Source of the DNA: Gammaproteobacteria bacterium
GTDB lineage: Bacteria; Pseudomonadota; Gammaproteobacteria; S012-40
NCBI GenBank assembly: GCA_029883265.1
Contig: JAOUJM010000011.1
Coordinates: 1-46,992, forward strand
Length of the DNA stretch: 46,992 nt
Direction of reading: 5' to 3'
The position numbers and the translations under genes were made by a program. Under the pieces are notes generated by a model. That model searched no databases. It saw only the letters and a list, made by a program, of their open reading frames with translations, and had not been told where the DNA came from. Shown in pieces: positions 32,920 through 42,035 of this stretch; the stretch's first letter is position 1; every line of letters begins with the position of its first letter.

Positions 32920-33444
32920 TTAACTTAAATAATTTTCCAAAGTGGCTTGCAATACGCCACGTGCTTCCATTAGAAGCTCACACACATCGCGTGCAGCTCC
33001 ACGCCCTCCAAGGTTCGGCGTTTGCCAATGAGCATGTTTTTTCACAAACTCGTGCGCATCCTGGGTCGCGATAGCCAAGCCGACACGAGTCATGACTGGT
33101 AAATCTACGACATCATCCCCTACATAGGCCACATGATTAGGTGCAATTTTGAGTTTGTCGATTAACTCCTCGAATGCTGGTACTTTATCGCGCTGACCTT
33201 GATAAACATGTTCAATACCGAGCTCGTTCATGCGGTGGCTGACGATTTTTGAAGTACGTCCAGTAATAATCGCAATCTCAACTCCACTGGCTTGCAACAT
33301 TTTCAAACCATGACCATCGCGAGAATGAAAGGCCTTAATTTCAGTACCATCCTCGGTTACATATAAACGTCCATCGGTTAACACTCCATCAACGTCAAAA
33401 ATAACCAATTTTATACTTGCTGCTTTGGCAATAATCTCCTGCAT
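32920..33444 (-). CDS. kdsC: 3-deoxy-D-manno-octulosonate 8-phosphate phosphatase
   Basis: The product is 174 aa, a C0-type HAD phosphatase without cap. The nucleophile motif DVDGVLTDG places D17/D19, then TGRTSKIV (motif II) and YVGDDVVDLPVM (motif IV). It hydrolyses Kdo-8-phosphate to Kdo for lipid A core synthesis and works as a tetramer. The gene is 16 bp downstream of kdsD, so Kdo synthesis and LPS export are on one transcript. Confidence 0.96.
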   Translation of the reverse strand: MQEIIAKAASIKLVIFDVDGVLTDGRLYVTEDGTEIKAFHSRDGHGLKMLQASGVEIAIITGRTSKIVSHRMNELGIEHVYQGQRDKVPAFEELIDKLKIAPNHVAYVGDDVVDLPVMTRVGLAIATQDAHEFVKKHAHWQTPNLGGRGAARDVCELLMEARGVLQATLENYLS

Positions 33445-33460
33445 AATACCTTAGCCTGGC

Positions 33461-34453
33461 TTAGGCTACTCCTTCGCGTAATAAATCATGAATATTTAGC
33501 GCACCAACTAATTGTTGTTGTTCATTGATTACTGGCATGGCGTGAATCTTTTTAGCTTGCATAATATGCAAAGCTTCGGCGGCTAATGCTTGGGGTTGAA
33601 TACTACTGAACTGTCGGGTCATGACCTCAGTAATACCTGTTTGCTGCATATTCACTGTATGATCAAGGTGACGTCTTAAATCACCATCGGTAAAAACACC
33701 AACGACCTGCGCATTCGCATTCACGACCGCAGTAAAACCCAAGCGTTTTTTACTAATTTCAATAATCGCATCAGCCAAACTAGCACTTTCTGTAACGATG
33801 GGAATAGCATCGCCGACTTGCATAACATCTTCAATAAATAATAATAAACGCCGACCTAATGCCCCACCGGGATGAGAGCGGGCAAAATCCTCTTTAGTAA
33901 ATCCACGTTGCTCCAATAATGCCACTGCCAAAGCATCACCCATCACCAGGGTTGCAGTCGTACTCGCTGTCGGCGCCAAACCTAAAGGACAAGCTTCTTG
34001 AGCCACAGACACATCAATATGCGCATCTGCTGCCTGCGCTAAGGTTGATTCAGTGCGCCCAGTCATCGCAATTAGCGGCACACCTTCGCGCTTAATTATC
34101 GGCAAAATCGTGAGTAATTCGTGAGTTTCACCGGAGTTGGATATCGCTAAGACCACATCTTTCGCGGTAATCATGCCAAGGTCACCATGACTGGCTTCCG
34201 CCGGATGGACAAAAAATGCAGGCGTACCTGTGCTAGCTAAAGTAGCCGCTATTTTACCGCCTACATGGCCTGATTTACCCATGCCTAAAACCACCACGCG
34301 ACCTTCGCAAGCAAGCATGAACTCACAAGCTTGCACGAATGTATCATCAATGCGCTCGACTAGAGCTTGCACTGCCTGAGTTTCGATTTCTATAACGGCC
34401 CGGCCCATATCAGCCAAGGCACGCTTTGGTTTTTGCTCACTGCCAGAATTCAT
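33461..34453 (-). CDS. kdsD: Arabinose-5-phosphate isomerase
   Basis: The product is 330 aa. The SIS domain (about 45-180) has VVLGMGKSGHVGGKIAATLA, HPAEASHGDLGMI and PTASTTATLVMGDALAVALL. Two CBS domains follow (about 210-325). It interconverts ribulose-5-phosphate and arabinose-5-phosphate, the first step to Kdo. The gene is 3 bp after the HMA-domain protein gene, so strong co-expression is likely. Confidence 0.96.
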   Translation of the reverse strand: MNSGSEQKPKRALADMGRAVIEIETQAVQALVERIDDTFVQACEFMLACEGRVVVLGMGKSGHVGGKIAATLASTGTPAFFVHPAEASHGDLGMITAKDVVLAISNSGETHELLTILPIIKREGVPLIAMTGRTESTLAQAADAHIDVSVAQEACPLGLAPTASTTATLVMGDALAVALLEQRGFTKEDFARSHPGGALGRRLLLFIEDVMQVGDAIPIVTESASLADAIIEISKKRLGFTAVVNANAQVVGVFTDGDLRRHLDHTVNMQQTGITEVMTRQFSSIQPQALAAEALHIMQAKKIHAMPVINEQQQLVGALNIHDLLREGVA

Positions 34454-34455
34454 AT

Positions 34456-34653
34456 TTATTTTTCAGGATAACCCAGTTCAGTAAGTTTGGCGCTCAAGTC
34501 TGCTCGATTTAAATCTTCACCTTCAACCTCGACCAGACCTCCGTCGATAGTGACATTAACACTTGTGACGCCGTTTGCAGTTTTTAATCCGTTTTCAATA
34601 TTGGCGACACAGCCACCACATTTCACATTTTGCACGCTAAATTCTTCTTGCAT
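34456..34653 (-). CDS. HMA-domain metal-binding protein
   Basis: The product is 65 aa from ATG 34653, supported by GAGAG upstream (the ORF extends to 34686, but that part overlaps the caxA end and has no family match). It is a single heavy-metal-associated domain with the metal site VKCGGCVANIENGL, matching the CxxC motif of copper chaperones and P-type ATPase tails, and VTIDGGLVEVEGEDL. It should bind Cu(I) or a similar soft metal in the cytoplasm. No copper ATPase or regulator is nearby. It lies between caxA and kdsD, where E. coli has nothing. Confidence 0.85.
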   Translation of the reverse strand: MQEEFSVQNVKCGGCVANIENGLKTANGVTSVNVTIDGGLVEVEGEDLNRADLSAKLTELGYPEK

Positions 34654-34663
34654 AATTTCACTC

Positions 34664-35641
34664 TCACGACATAAAAAACAATACACCCATATAGGCGAAA
34701 TAACAGACCAACAACCCTATACCTTCGGCGCGAGTTACCTCACCGCCACCACCGTTGAACTTGCGCGCCATGAAAAATAACAAAATAGTAAGTAAAAACA
34801 TGGCTGGAAAATCCCGGGTCAAAACACTGGACTCAAAACTAAATGGCTGGATCACCGCAGGAATGCCCATGACGCCTAACATATTAAACATATTCGAACC
34901 AATCGCATTACCAATAGCGATATCGTGCTCACCTTTACGGGCACTCATGATCGAGGCAGCGAGCTCAGGCAGACTGGTACCGATCGCTACAATTGTCAAT
35001 CCAATCACTAAATCACTCACACCAAAATGCTGAGCAATCTCCACTGCCCCCCATACCACCATACGTGCGGCAACCAGTAAAATAATCAAACCAAACAATA
35101 ACCACAATAAAGACTTATGTAGTGGTATATCATGTGGTATTTCAGCTTCAAATTCCGCTGTCATTGGATCGTGCTCTTTACGTCCGCGCATGGCGATTCT
35201 TACCATGATGGCAATAAATAAAAACAAACCGAGAAGCAATAGAATCCCGTCGAGGCGACTGAGTTCACCATCGAGAAATAACAGCAATGCCAAGCCCATG
35301 ATAACAATTAACATGGGGAATTCGCGTTTTAGTACATCTGAATTAACCGCAAGCGGTACGATTAAAGCGGTAACACCGATTACCAGGCCGATATTTGTTA
35401 TGTTGGAGCCAATGGCATTTCCTACTGCTATACCTGGATTTCCCTCAAAGGCCGCGATTGCTCCAACTAACATCTCTGGAGCAGATGTACCAAATCCAAC
35501 GACGACCAAACCAATGATTAATGTGGATACACCCAAGGTTTGTGCAGTCCCTGCCGCGCCCATCACAAACCGATCCGCGCCCCAAACCAAAAGAGCAAAA
35601 CCAACGATGATGACACCAAACTCGATAATTCCAAAAGGCAT
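34664..35641 (-). CDS. CaxA-type Na+/Ca2+ (K+-dependent) antiporter
   Basis: The product is 325 aa from ATG 35641. The upstream ORF extension overlaps ubiA and is not coding-like. Two inverted halves each carry the exchanger alpha repeat: GFGTSAPEMLVGAIAA with AVGNAIGSNITNIGLVIG, and AIGTSLPELAASIMSA with AIGNAIGSNMFNMLGVMG. About ten membrane helices are present. It resembles the YrbG/CaxA exchanger next to kdsD in E. coli. It likely expels Ca2+ in exchange for a monovalent cation. The start is 2 bp past the ubiA stop. Confidence 0.93.
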   Translation of the reverse strand: MPFGIIEFGVIIVGFALLVWGADRFVMGAAGTAQTLGVSTLIIGLVVVGFGTSAPEMLVGAIAAFEGNPGIAVGNAIGSNITNIGLVIGVTALIVPLAVNSDVLKREFPMLIVIMGLALLLFLDGELSRLDGILLLLGLFLFIAIMVRIAMRGRKEHDPMTAEFEAEIPHDIPLHKSLLWLLFGLIILLVAARMVVWGAVEIAQHFGVSDLVIGLTIVAIGTSLPELAASIMSARKGEHDIAIGNAIGSNMFNMLGVMGIPAVIQPFSFESSVLTRDFPAMFLLTILLFFMARKFNGGGGEVTRAEGIGLLVCYFAYMGVLFFMS

Positions 35642-35643
35642 GA

Positions 35644-36525
35644 TTACGCGATCCAAAGATAATGACTTACAATACCGGCGAAAATCGCCAAACCAAACCA
35701 ATTATTATTCAAAAAGGCTTTAAAACAGGATGATGGCTGGCGATGACGTATTAAAAATTGCTGATAAATAGCAAATCCCGTCGCCACAATAACTCCGATA
35801 AAATATGGCATGCTTAGCTGATAACGCCAACCAATCAGCAAAAAGCCGAGGATAACACTAAAATGCAGTAAGCCAATGATTAGACGATCATAGCGATCAA
35901 ACAGAATCGCGGTCGATTTAATACCGATTTTCACATCATCGTCCCGATCGACCATGGCATATTGCGTGTCGTAGGCCACGGTCCAGAGCACGGTCAAGGC
36001 AAACAATATCCACGCAATTATTGGCACACTTCCGGTTTGTGCCGCATAAACCATAGGCACACCCCAGCCAAAAGCCACACCTAAAACCATTTGTGGCAAA
36101 TGGGTATAACGTTTCATGAAGGGATAGCTCGCAGCCAGTACCGCCCCTCCAAAAGATAAAGCAATGGTAAGAGCATTCATCAAACAAACCAAAACAAAGG
36201 CAATCAAGCTCAAAACCACAAAAACCATGACGGCTTCTTTATGTGATATGCGTCCTTGCGCTAATGGTCGTAGCTGGGTGCGTTTTACATGAGCATCAAA
36301 ATCACGATCAGCAAAATCATTAATCGCGCATCCGGCCGATCTCATCAGCACCACGCCACTAATGAATACAAATAAAACCAAAGGATCGGGCTGACCTTCG
36401 CTCGACAACCATAAAGCCCAAAGCGTGGGCCATAATAATAAAAGTATTCCAATGGGCTTGTTAAGACGCACTAACAATCCATATTGCACCAGTCGTTGAC
36501 TTAGTGTCATAACGGCTTGACTCAT
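35644..36525 (-). CDS. ubiA: 4-hydroxybenzoate octaprenyltransferase
   Basis: The product is 293 aa from ATG 36525 (GTG 36534 is also possible). The prenyl-diphosphate/Mg motifs are NDFADRDFDAHVKRT and the second Asp-rich DTQYAMVDRDDDVKIG. Eight or nine membrane helices follow in the UbiA pattern. It attaches the polyprenyl tail to 4-hydroxybenzoate in ubiquinone synthesis, acting on the product of UbiC encoded just upstream. Start and ubiC stop overlap closely. Confidence 0.96.
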   Translation of the reverse strand: MSQAVMTLSQRLVQYGLLVRLNKPIGILLLLWPTLWALWLSSEGQPDPLVLFVFISGVVLMRSAGCAINDFADRDFDAHVKRTQLRPLAQGRISHKEAVMVFVVLSLIAFVLVCLMNALTIALSFGGAVLAASYPFMKRYTHLPQMVLGVAFGWGVPMVYAAQTGSVPIIAWILFALTVLWTVAYDTQYAMVDRDDDVKIGIKSTAILFDRYDRLIIGLLHFSVILGFLLIGWRYQLSMPYFIGVIVATGFAIYQQFLIRHRQPSSCFKAFLNNNWFGLAIFAGIVSHYLWIA

Positions 36526-36530
36526 AGTGA

Positions 36531-37103
36531 TCACTTACTCCAGTTTCGAATACGGGCCTTAAAGCACGCAGTTGCCGGTAAAAATATTTCATTGACTAGC
36601 AGTGGTTTCGCGTAGAGCACAAACAGGGAACGCCGCCCCCATAGCTCATGAGGCTTCACGCTTAAGTCTTGAGTAGCTCTATTATATAGGGGATGGGAAG
36701 GTTTAATACAGGCGACTTCACGCCCAACTCGACGCAAACCTGGCGAAGAAAACAATAATTGCCCCAGAGGCTTGCTTCCCAAATGCTGGAGTATGGATAA
36801 GCGTCCTTGCAAAGAATCACGAGGAATAACGGTTCTTGCAAAAACCCAAGTCTCATCGGCGCAAATTAAATGCACATGGCGAATATAAGCCTGACTGGCG
36901 TCCTTAAGCTGTAATACCTGCAATTCATCCAAACTCGCTTTTCCCCACGATTGTTCCAGCACTTGAACACGAAAGCGGTTTGCACTGGCCTGAATTAGCC
37001 GCTGTGTCAGCGATCCAGCATCACTTAACCAGGGACGAAAATGGGCAGGGGCTCGATTGATAAACCACGGCTTGGCTGGATGCCATGAGATTTGTTTGCT
37101 CAA
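36531..37103 (-). CDS. ubiC: Chorismate pyruvate-lyase
   Basis: The product is 190 aa. It shows AYIRHVHLICADETWVFART (product-binding region), IPRDSLQG, LGSKPLGQLLF and WGRRSLFVLYAKPLLVNEIF, all UbiC features. It makes 4-hydroxybenzoate and pyruvate from chorismate, the first committed step of ubiquinone synthesis. It is the first gene of the long minus-strand block, so a promoter should lie between 37104 and 37240, but I could not pick it out. Confidence 0.93.
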   Translation of the reverse strand: MSKQISWHPAKPWFINRAPAHFRPWLSDAGSLTQRLIQASANRFRVQVLEQSWGKASLDELQVLQLKDASQAYIRHVHLICADETWVFARTVIPRDSLQGRLSILQHLGSKPLGQLLFSSPGLRRVGREVACIKPSHPLYNRATQDLSVKPHELWGRRSLFVLYAKPLLVNEIFLPATACFKARIRNWSK

Positions 37104-37242
37104 GTACTATTCCTAATCACGCTTACAAAGGCGTAATTTAATCACAGCTCGCTATTGGATGCATGAAGAATCCTCTTCCTAAGCTGTCTGAATCATTTAC
37201 TTTGTGCTATACCAAACTAAACGCCTATTAGCTGGATTACGC

Positions 37243-38118
37243 ATGACAACACTCAATCACTGGATTAACACCAAGCGCTACCTTTTTTTTAGTAAACACG
37301 CTCAAAGTAAATCGCAAATTTGTAAACAAGTATCTCAACAAGCCATCTCCTCAGACATGCGCTTTGAACCCGAAGTTCGCATTTGCGCTCATATACTTAG
37401 CGCAGGACAGACGGTTTTTGATATTGGCGCACATACAGGGTTTTACAGCGCCGTACTTGAACCTATCGTTGGATCAAATAATCTTTATTTGTTTGAACCT
37501 TTACCGAAATTGCAAAAACTTATCAAACGCCGATTTCCATTCAGTCATGCATTTCCTTTTGCCTTATCCAATGAAAATGGAAGTGCGCTTATTCGCGTCC
37601 CAAAAATCAAGGGTAAATCATATAAGTCCCGCGCGACCCTAGAAACAGGTTTTAAAGAGAAAAATCAAACCGGCCAGCGCAACTTTAAAATTCATAAAAT
37701 CACCCTCGATGAGTTTATTACTCAACACAAAATCGGCCATATAGACTTTATTAAAATTGATGTGGAGGGGCACGAGTTAAGTGTACTTCAGGGTGGTGTC
37801 AACAGCATCAAACAATTCCGACCAAGCCTATTAATCGAAATCGAACAGCGACATCATCAACAAGCGATTACTGAAATTTTTAATTATGTTAAAGAACTTG
37901 GGTACCAAGGATTTTATCTTAATCCTGAAACTGTCAGCATTCACTCGATTCAGCAGTATGATGTGGAAAAATTCCAAGACACACAACATCTAAACAACGG
38001 CGACTATATTCAGTATATTAATAATTTTTTCTTTTTCCCGGATGAAAATTGCAAAACCTCAATCGCTTTGATTGAAAATTTTCTGCAACATGAACGCGAT
38101 CTTAACTCCGAGCTTTAA
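37243..38118 (+). CDS. FkbM-family methyltransferase
   Basis: The product is 291 aa from ATG 37243 (GTG 37204 would add 13 residues; neither has a strong ribosome binding site). The SAM motif I is TVFDIGAHTGFYSAVLEPIV, followed by LYLFEPLPKLQKLIKRRFP, FIKIDVEGHELSVLQGG and SLLIEIEQRHH, the FkbM hallmarks. Such enzymes O-methylate sugars or polyketides, often in surface polysaccharide clusters, but no such cluster is here. It stands alone between ubiC (divergent) and recG (convergent, 7 bp). It may be an isolated insertion. Confidence 0.88.
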   Translation: MTTLNHWINTKRYLFFSKHAQSKSQICKQVSQQAISSDMRFEPEVRICAHILSAGQTVFDIGAHTGFYSAVLEPIVGSNNLYLFEPLPKLQKLIKRRFPFSHAFPFALSNENGSALIRVPKIKGKSYKSRATLETGFKEKNQTGQRNFKIHKITLDEFITQHKIGHIDFIKIDVEGHELSVLQGGVNSIKQFRPSLLIEIEQRHHQQAITEIFNYVKELGYQGFYLNPETVSIHSIQQYDVEKFQDTQHLNNGDYIQYINNFFFFPDENCKTSIALIENFLQHERDLNSEL

Positions 38119-38125
38119 TCTTTAT

Positions 38126-40219
38126 TTACGCTTCCGCATAACGATCACCTTGCGGCAACCAGCGATCGATTAGCGCTTGCATACGTTTTGGGTAGTGTTC
38201 AATTAATTGTTCGGCGACATCCACTACTTGCGGTAAAAGCTCATAATCACGCTCAATGTCAGCCACACGCATTTGTGCCAAACCGGTTTGCCGTGTGCCT
38301 AACAACTCCCCTGGCCCCCGTAATTCCAAATCCCGTTGTGCAATTACAAATCCGTCATTGGTTTCACGCATACAGGCTAAGCGTTGTTTGGCCGTTTGCG
38401 ACAACGGCGGTTTGTATAATAATAAGCAACTGGATTTAATCGCACCTCGACCTACACGTCCGCGTAATTGATGTAATTGCGCCAAGCCTAATCGTTCAGC
38501 GTTTTCAATCACCATTAAACTTGCGTTTGGCACATCCACACCGACTTCAATCACGGTTGTTGCAACGAGTATTTGCAACTTACCTTGTTTGAACGCCGTC
38601 ATGGCATATTCTTTTTCTTGAGATTTCATGCGCCCGTGCACTAATCCAATTTTCACCTGCGGCAATGCTTCGCGTAATTGGGCAAAACTGATTTCCGCCG
38701 CCTGACATTCAATTAGATCTGATTCTTCGATCAACGGACACACCCAGTAAACTTGCCGACCTTGATCACATGCAGCACTTAAACGCTGCATCACGTCAGG
38801 TCGACGACTCTGAGCAATTGCCACTGTTTCAATTTCCTGACGACCTGCGGGCAACTCATCGATTGTCGACACAGACAAATCCGCATAAGCCGTCATGGCC
38901 AGCGTGCGCGGAATCGGTGTGGCCGTCATACTCAGTTGATGTGGTAACATTTTTTCATAACGGCCTTTCTCGCGAAGCGCTAAGCGTTGATCCACACCAA
39001 AGCGATGCTGCTCATCAATAATGATTAATGCTAAATCGTTAAACTCCACATCATTTTGAAACAAGGCATGAGTTCCTATAATCACTTTAGCCTCACCATT
39101 GGCAATCGCTTGCAAACTTTGCTGTTTGGCTTTGGCTTTCAAGTTTCCGGTTAACCAGTAAACCGGTATATCCAACGGCACTAACCAACGACTGAAACTT
39201 TGAAAATGCTGTTCGGACAATAAATCCGTGGGCGCCATTACCGCAACTTGTTTAGCACTGGCTACGGCTTCGATCACAGCTGCGGCAGCAACCAGGGTCT
39301 TACCACTCCCCACATCGCCTTGAACCAAACGTAGCATGGGAATATTTTGTTTTAAATCCTGGCGAATTTCCTCAATGACTCTTGCTTGTGCGTTTGTCGG
39401 TGTAAAGGCTAGTTGAGCTAGTAAACGCTGCCACAATTCGTACCCCTGATCAAGCACTGGTGCGTGGTGTGTTTGTGCTTTTTGGCGTAAGGCACGCAAA
39501 CTCAAATGATGCGCCAGTAGTTCTTCAAATGCTAAACGCTGTTGCGCTGGATGCCGCCCCGTGCGAATAACATGTGTATTAATATCAGGTGCAGGTCGAT
39601 GCAAGGTCTGCAAGGCCGACTTCAAACTTGGCCAGTGCTTTTGTGGTAATAATTCCTGCGGCAAATAATCGTTCAACGAGGCATTTTGCGCTAACAACAC
39701 TAAAGCCTGGTCAGTCAGATTGCGTAACATGGTTTGTTGTAGTCCATCCGTGGCGGGATACACAGGCGTTAGACTCGTATCCATTGTATGGGGCATCTGT
39801 GGATTCACTAGCTTAAATTCTGGATGTACAATTTCCAATGTATCTGGACCGCGTCTAACTTCGCCAAAACACCAAACCTGCTCACCACTCTCAAAATTAT
39901 TTTGTAGCGCTTTGGAAAAATAAAAAAAGCGTAGGGTTAACATCCCAGTATCATCACCAATGCGCACCAATAGCGAACGACGTTTCCCGTAACGAATTTG
40001 CGCCAATAATACTTGGCCACTCACCACGACTTCCTGCCCTGGTCGTAACTGACCAATCGGTACGATGCGGGTTCGATCCTGGTAGCGCAGCGGCAAGTGG
40101 AATAATAAATCCTGCACTGACAATAAATGCAAGCGCGAGAGTTTTTCCAATACTTTAGGCCCCACACCGCGCAATTGGTCTAATTTAATTTCAGCTAATT
40201 TTTCTGTAACCGCATCCAC
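38126..40219 (-). CDS. recG: ATP-dependent DNA helicase RecG
   Basis: The product is 697 aa. The N-terminal wedge/OB domain has LHLLSVQDLLFHLPLRYQDR. The helicase core has Walker A VQGDVGSGKTLVAA, the DEQH box IIIDEQHRFGVDQR, motif III MTATPIPRTLAMT, then VCPLIEESD, VHGRMKSQEKE, ATTVIEVGVDVPNA and RGRVGRG. The C-terminal wing reads LRGPGELLGTRQTGL. It reverses stalled replication forks and migrates Holliday junctions. It is divergent from motA. Confidence 0.97.
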   Translation of the reverse strand: MDAVTEKLAEIKLDQLRGVGPKVLEKLSRLHLLSVQDLLFHLPLRYQDRTRIVPIGQLRPGQEVVVSGQVLLAQIRYGKRRSLLVRIGDDTGMLTLRFFYFSKALQNNFESGEQVWCFGEVRRGPDTLEIVHPEFKLVNPQMPHTMDTSLTPVYPATDGLQQTMLRNLTDQALVLLAQNASLNDYLPQELLPQKHWPSLKSALQTLHRPAPDINTHVIRTGRHPAQQRLAFEELLAHHLSLRALRQKAQTHHAPVLDQGYELWQRLLAQLAFTPTNAQARVIEEIRQDLKQNIPMLRLVQGDVGSGKTLVAAAAVIEAVASAKQVAVMAPTDLLSEQHFQSFSRWLVPLDIPVYWLTGNLKAKAKQQSLQAIANGEAKVIIGTHALFQNDVEFNDLALIIIDEQHRFGVDQRLALREKGRYEKMLPHQLSMTATPIPRTLAMTAYADLSVSTIDELPAGRQEIETVAIAQSRRPDVMQRLSAACDQGRQVYWVCPLIEESDLIECQAAEISFAQLREALPQVKIGLVHGRMKSQEKEYAMTAFKQGKLQILVATTVIEVGVDVPNASLMVIENAERLGLAQLHQLRGRVGRGAIKSSCLLLYKPPLSQTAKQRLACMRETNDGFVIAQRDLELRGPGELLGTRQTGLAQMRVADIERDYELLPQVVDVAEQLIEHYPKRMQALIDRWLPQGDRYAEA

Positions 40220-40278
40220 CAGGATTTATTCTCCGAAAACTCTTTTTGCCGAGTATAACATCTTCACCCATTGCAAGT

Positions 40279-40363
40279 GGCAAACAAGAGGCAAGTTCTT
40301 GCCTATGAAACATCGCAGCTTTCAGCTAAGTCTATGAAATATAGGTAGTGGCATAATTGATGC
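40279..40363 (+). promoter_or_regulatory. Two candidate sigma-54 (GG-N10-GC) sites upstream of motA
   Basis: TGGCAA...GC has GG at 40279-40280 and GC at 40291-40292. TGGCAT...GC has GG at 40350-40351 and GC at 40362-40363. Both have exact 10-bp spacing, and the second would start transcription about 20 nt before the motA ATG. The -12 elements (AGGCAA, GATGCT) fit the TTGCA consensus poorly. The spacing match alone is not strong evidence. Confidence 0.25.
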
Positions 40364-40393
40364 TCACTCGTCACATCACTTAAGGAATTTGTT

Positions 40394-41215
40394 ATGCGCA
40401 ACACTAAAGTTATTGATATTGCCACCCCCATTGGACTCATTGCCGGTGTCAGCATTATTATTTATGCGATTAGTTCCGCTTCCGAGCTCAGCACATTTGT
40501 TAACGGCCCCGGCATTTCAATTGTTGTCGGCGGGACCCTAGCCGCATTATTTATTAAATTTCCGCTAAGTTCGTTTTTTAATTGCATTGCCGATGGATTA
40601 AAAGCCGCATTTTCATCCGATCTAGATGGTCCACGCGACATTATCAATACAGCAACTTATCTTGCTGCGCTGGTGCGAAAACGCGGACGTTTGGCATTGG
40701 AAGATGCACCTGTGCGAAATAGCTTTTTCCATAAAGGCGCACAAATGATTGCTGACGGCCATGATGCGACTTTTATCCGCCAAGTACTAACCAAAGATAT
40801 GAATTCATCGATCGAGACTCATCAGCTCAGCGAACGCTTTTTTCGTGCTATTGGTGACTCGGCCCCAGCATTTGGCATGATTGGCACCTTGGTGGGATTG
40901 GTGCAAATGTTATCGAATATGCAAGACCCAGAAAGCTTGACTATGGGCATGGCCGTGGCCTTGTTAACAACTTTATACGGTTCACTGATAGCCCATTTAT
41001 TTGCCATTCCTATTGCTGATAAATTACAAATGCGCGCACAAAACGAATATCAGAATAAGGCTTTGATCATTGAAAGCATTCTGAATATTTTGGAGCAACG
41101 AAACCCCAAACTCATGGAAGAGTTACTCATGAGTCACTTACCCGATCGCCTACGTGAACTCGGCGGCGACATTGTGGTTCGCAAAACCTATAAACAAGTG
41201 GTCAACGATAAGTAA
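40394..41215 (+). CDS. motA: Flagellar stator protein MotA/PomA
   Basis: The product is 273 aa with four membrane segments. The conserved stator core is FRAIGDSAPAFGMIGTLVGL and MGMAVALLTTLYGSLIAHLF, and the cytoplasmic loop carries charged residues that contact FliG (LVRKRGRLALEDAP). It forms the ion channel of the flagellar motor with MotB. The overall pattern resembles the PomA/MotP group, which is often Na+-driven, but the ion cannot be read reliably. It starts behind AAGGAA, 5 bp upstream of motB. No other flagellar gene is in the window. Confidence 0.92.
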   Translation: MRNTKVIDIATPIGLIAGVSIIIYAISSASELSTFVNGPGISIVVGGTLAALFIKFPLSSFFNCIADGLKAAFSSDLDGPRDIINTATYLAALVRKRGRLALEDAPVRNSFFHKGAQMIADGHDATFIRQVLTKDMNSSIETHQLSERFFRAIGDSAPAFGMIGTLVGLVQMLSNMQDPESLTMGMAVALLTTLYGSLIAHLFAIPIADKLQMRAQNEYQNKALIIESILNILEQRNPKLMEELLMSHLPDRLRELGGDIVVRKTYKQVVNDK

Positions 41216-41220
41216 ATCAA

Positions 41221-41985
41221 ATGTTAGATACCGACTTCCCCTACAATCGATTCGAACATAAACGCAGTAATCAAGCAGCCTGGGTCATCACGTTTGCCGA
41301 CATGATGGCCTTGTTATTAACATTCTTTATCGTCATGCATTCGTTTTCCAGTCTAAATTTGCAAAAATACAAAGCCGTATCCGAAGCCATGCAAGGTGTG
41401 TTTGGCGTGCAGCAACAAATGGCCCAAGAAGATAACAAAACTGAAATCAAACGAGACGGTAAAACCGATATAGAAATTACCGAGTCTGAATCTGAACTTT
41501 TCAGTCAACTGAAAGAATTACTAAAATCGGAACAACAACATGGCTTGGTGCAAATACATAAGAACGGAAATCAAATTGTATTACGTTTTCCAGAACGGGT
41601 AGCATTTGCCTCTGGCAGCGATGTATTACGCGATGAATTTTCCCCGATTGTAAAAAAAGTCGTTGATATATTACAAGCATCCACAGGCCTGATTTTAGTA
41701 TCCGGGCATACGGATGACAAACCCATTCATACCGAACGCTTTCGCTCAAACTGGGAATTGTCGGCAGCGCGCGCTGTTTCAGTGATTCACTCCCTATTGA
41801 AAAATTCTGAACTCAGTTCGGAACGAGTGATTGCGCAGGGATATGGCGACACTCGCCCAATAATGCCCAATGATAACGATCTCAACCGCATGATGAATCG
41901 GCGGGTTGACATTACGATCATGGAAGATGTTGCTCAGGATGAGCAACCCGCAGACGACGGCAAGGATGTCATCAGGCTGCACTAG
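41221..41985 (+). CDS. motB: Flagellar stator protein MotB/PomB
   Basis: The product is 254 aa. A single membrane helix carries the ion-binding Asp27 in WVITFADMMALLLTFFIV, followed by a linker with an acidic Asn/Gln/Glu stretch, and the OmpA-like peptidoglycan-binding domain (about 120-235; LILVSGHTDDKPIHTE, WELSAARAVSVIHSLL, RVIAQGYGDTRP, NRRVDITIME). It anchors the stator to the cell wall. It lies 5 bp after motA, in a two-gene operon closed by tandem terminators. Confidence 0.94.
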   Translation: MLDTDFPYNRFEHKRSNQAAWVITFADMMALLLTFFIVMHSFSSLNLQKYKAVSEAMQGVFGVQQQMAQEDNKTEIKRDGKTDIEITESESELFSQLKELLKSEQQHGLVQIHKNGNQIVLRFPERVAFASGSDVLRDEFSPIVKKVVDILQASTGLILVSGHTDDKPIHTERFRSNWELSAARAVSVIHSLLKNSELSSERVIAQGYGDTRPIMPNDNDLNRMMNRRVDITIMEDVAQDEQPADDGKDVIRLH

Positions 41986-42008
41986 GACAAGGATGTCCTA
42001 ACTTTTTT
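41983..42008 (+). terminator. First terminator behind motB, overlapping its stop codon
   Basis: TAGGACA (41983-41989) pairs with TGTCCTA (41994-42000), loop 4 nt, followed by ACTTTTTT. The stop codon TAG starts the stem. Confidence 0.6.
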
Positions 42009-42009
42009 G

Positions 42010-42035
42010 ACGCTCCTCAAAAAGGAGCGTTTTTT
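42010..42035 (+). terminator. Second terminator behind motB
   Basis: ACGCTCCT (42010-42017) pairs with AGGAGCGT (42023-42030), loop 5 nt, followed by a run of six Ts. It is the stronger of the tandem pair. Confidence 0.88.
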
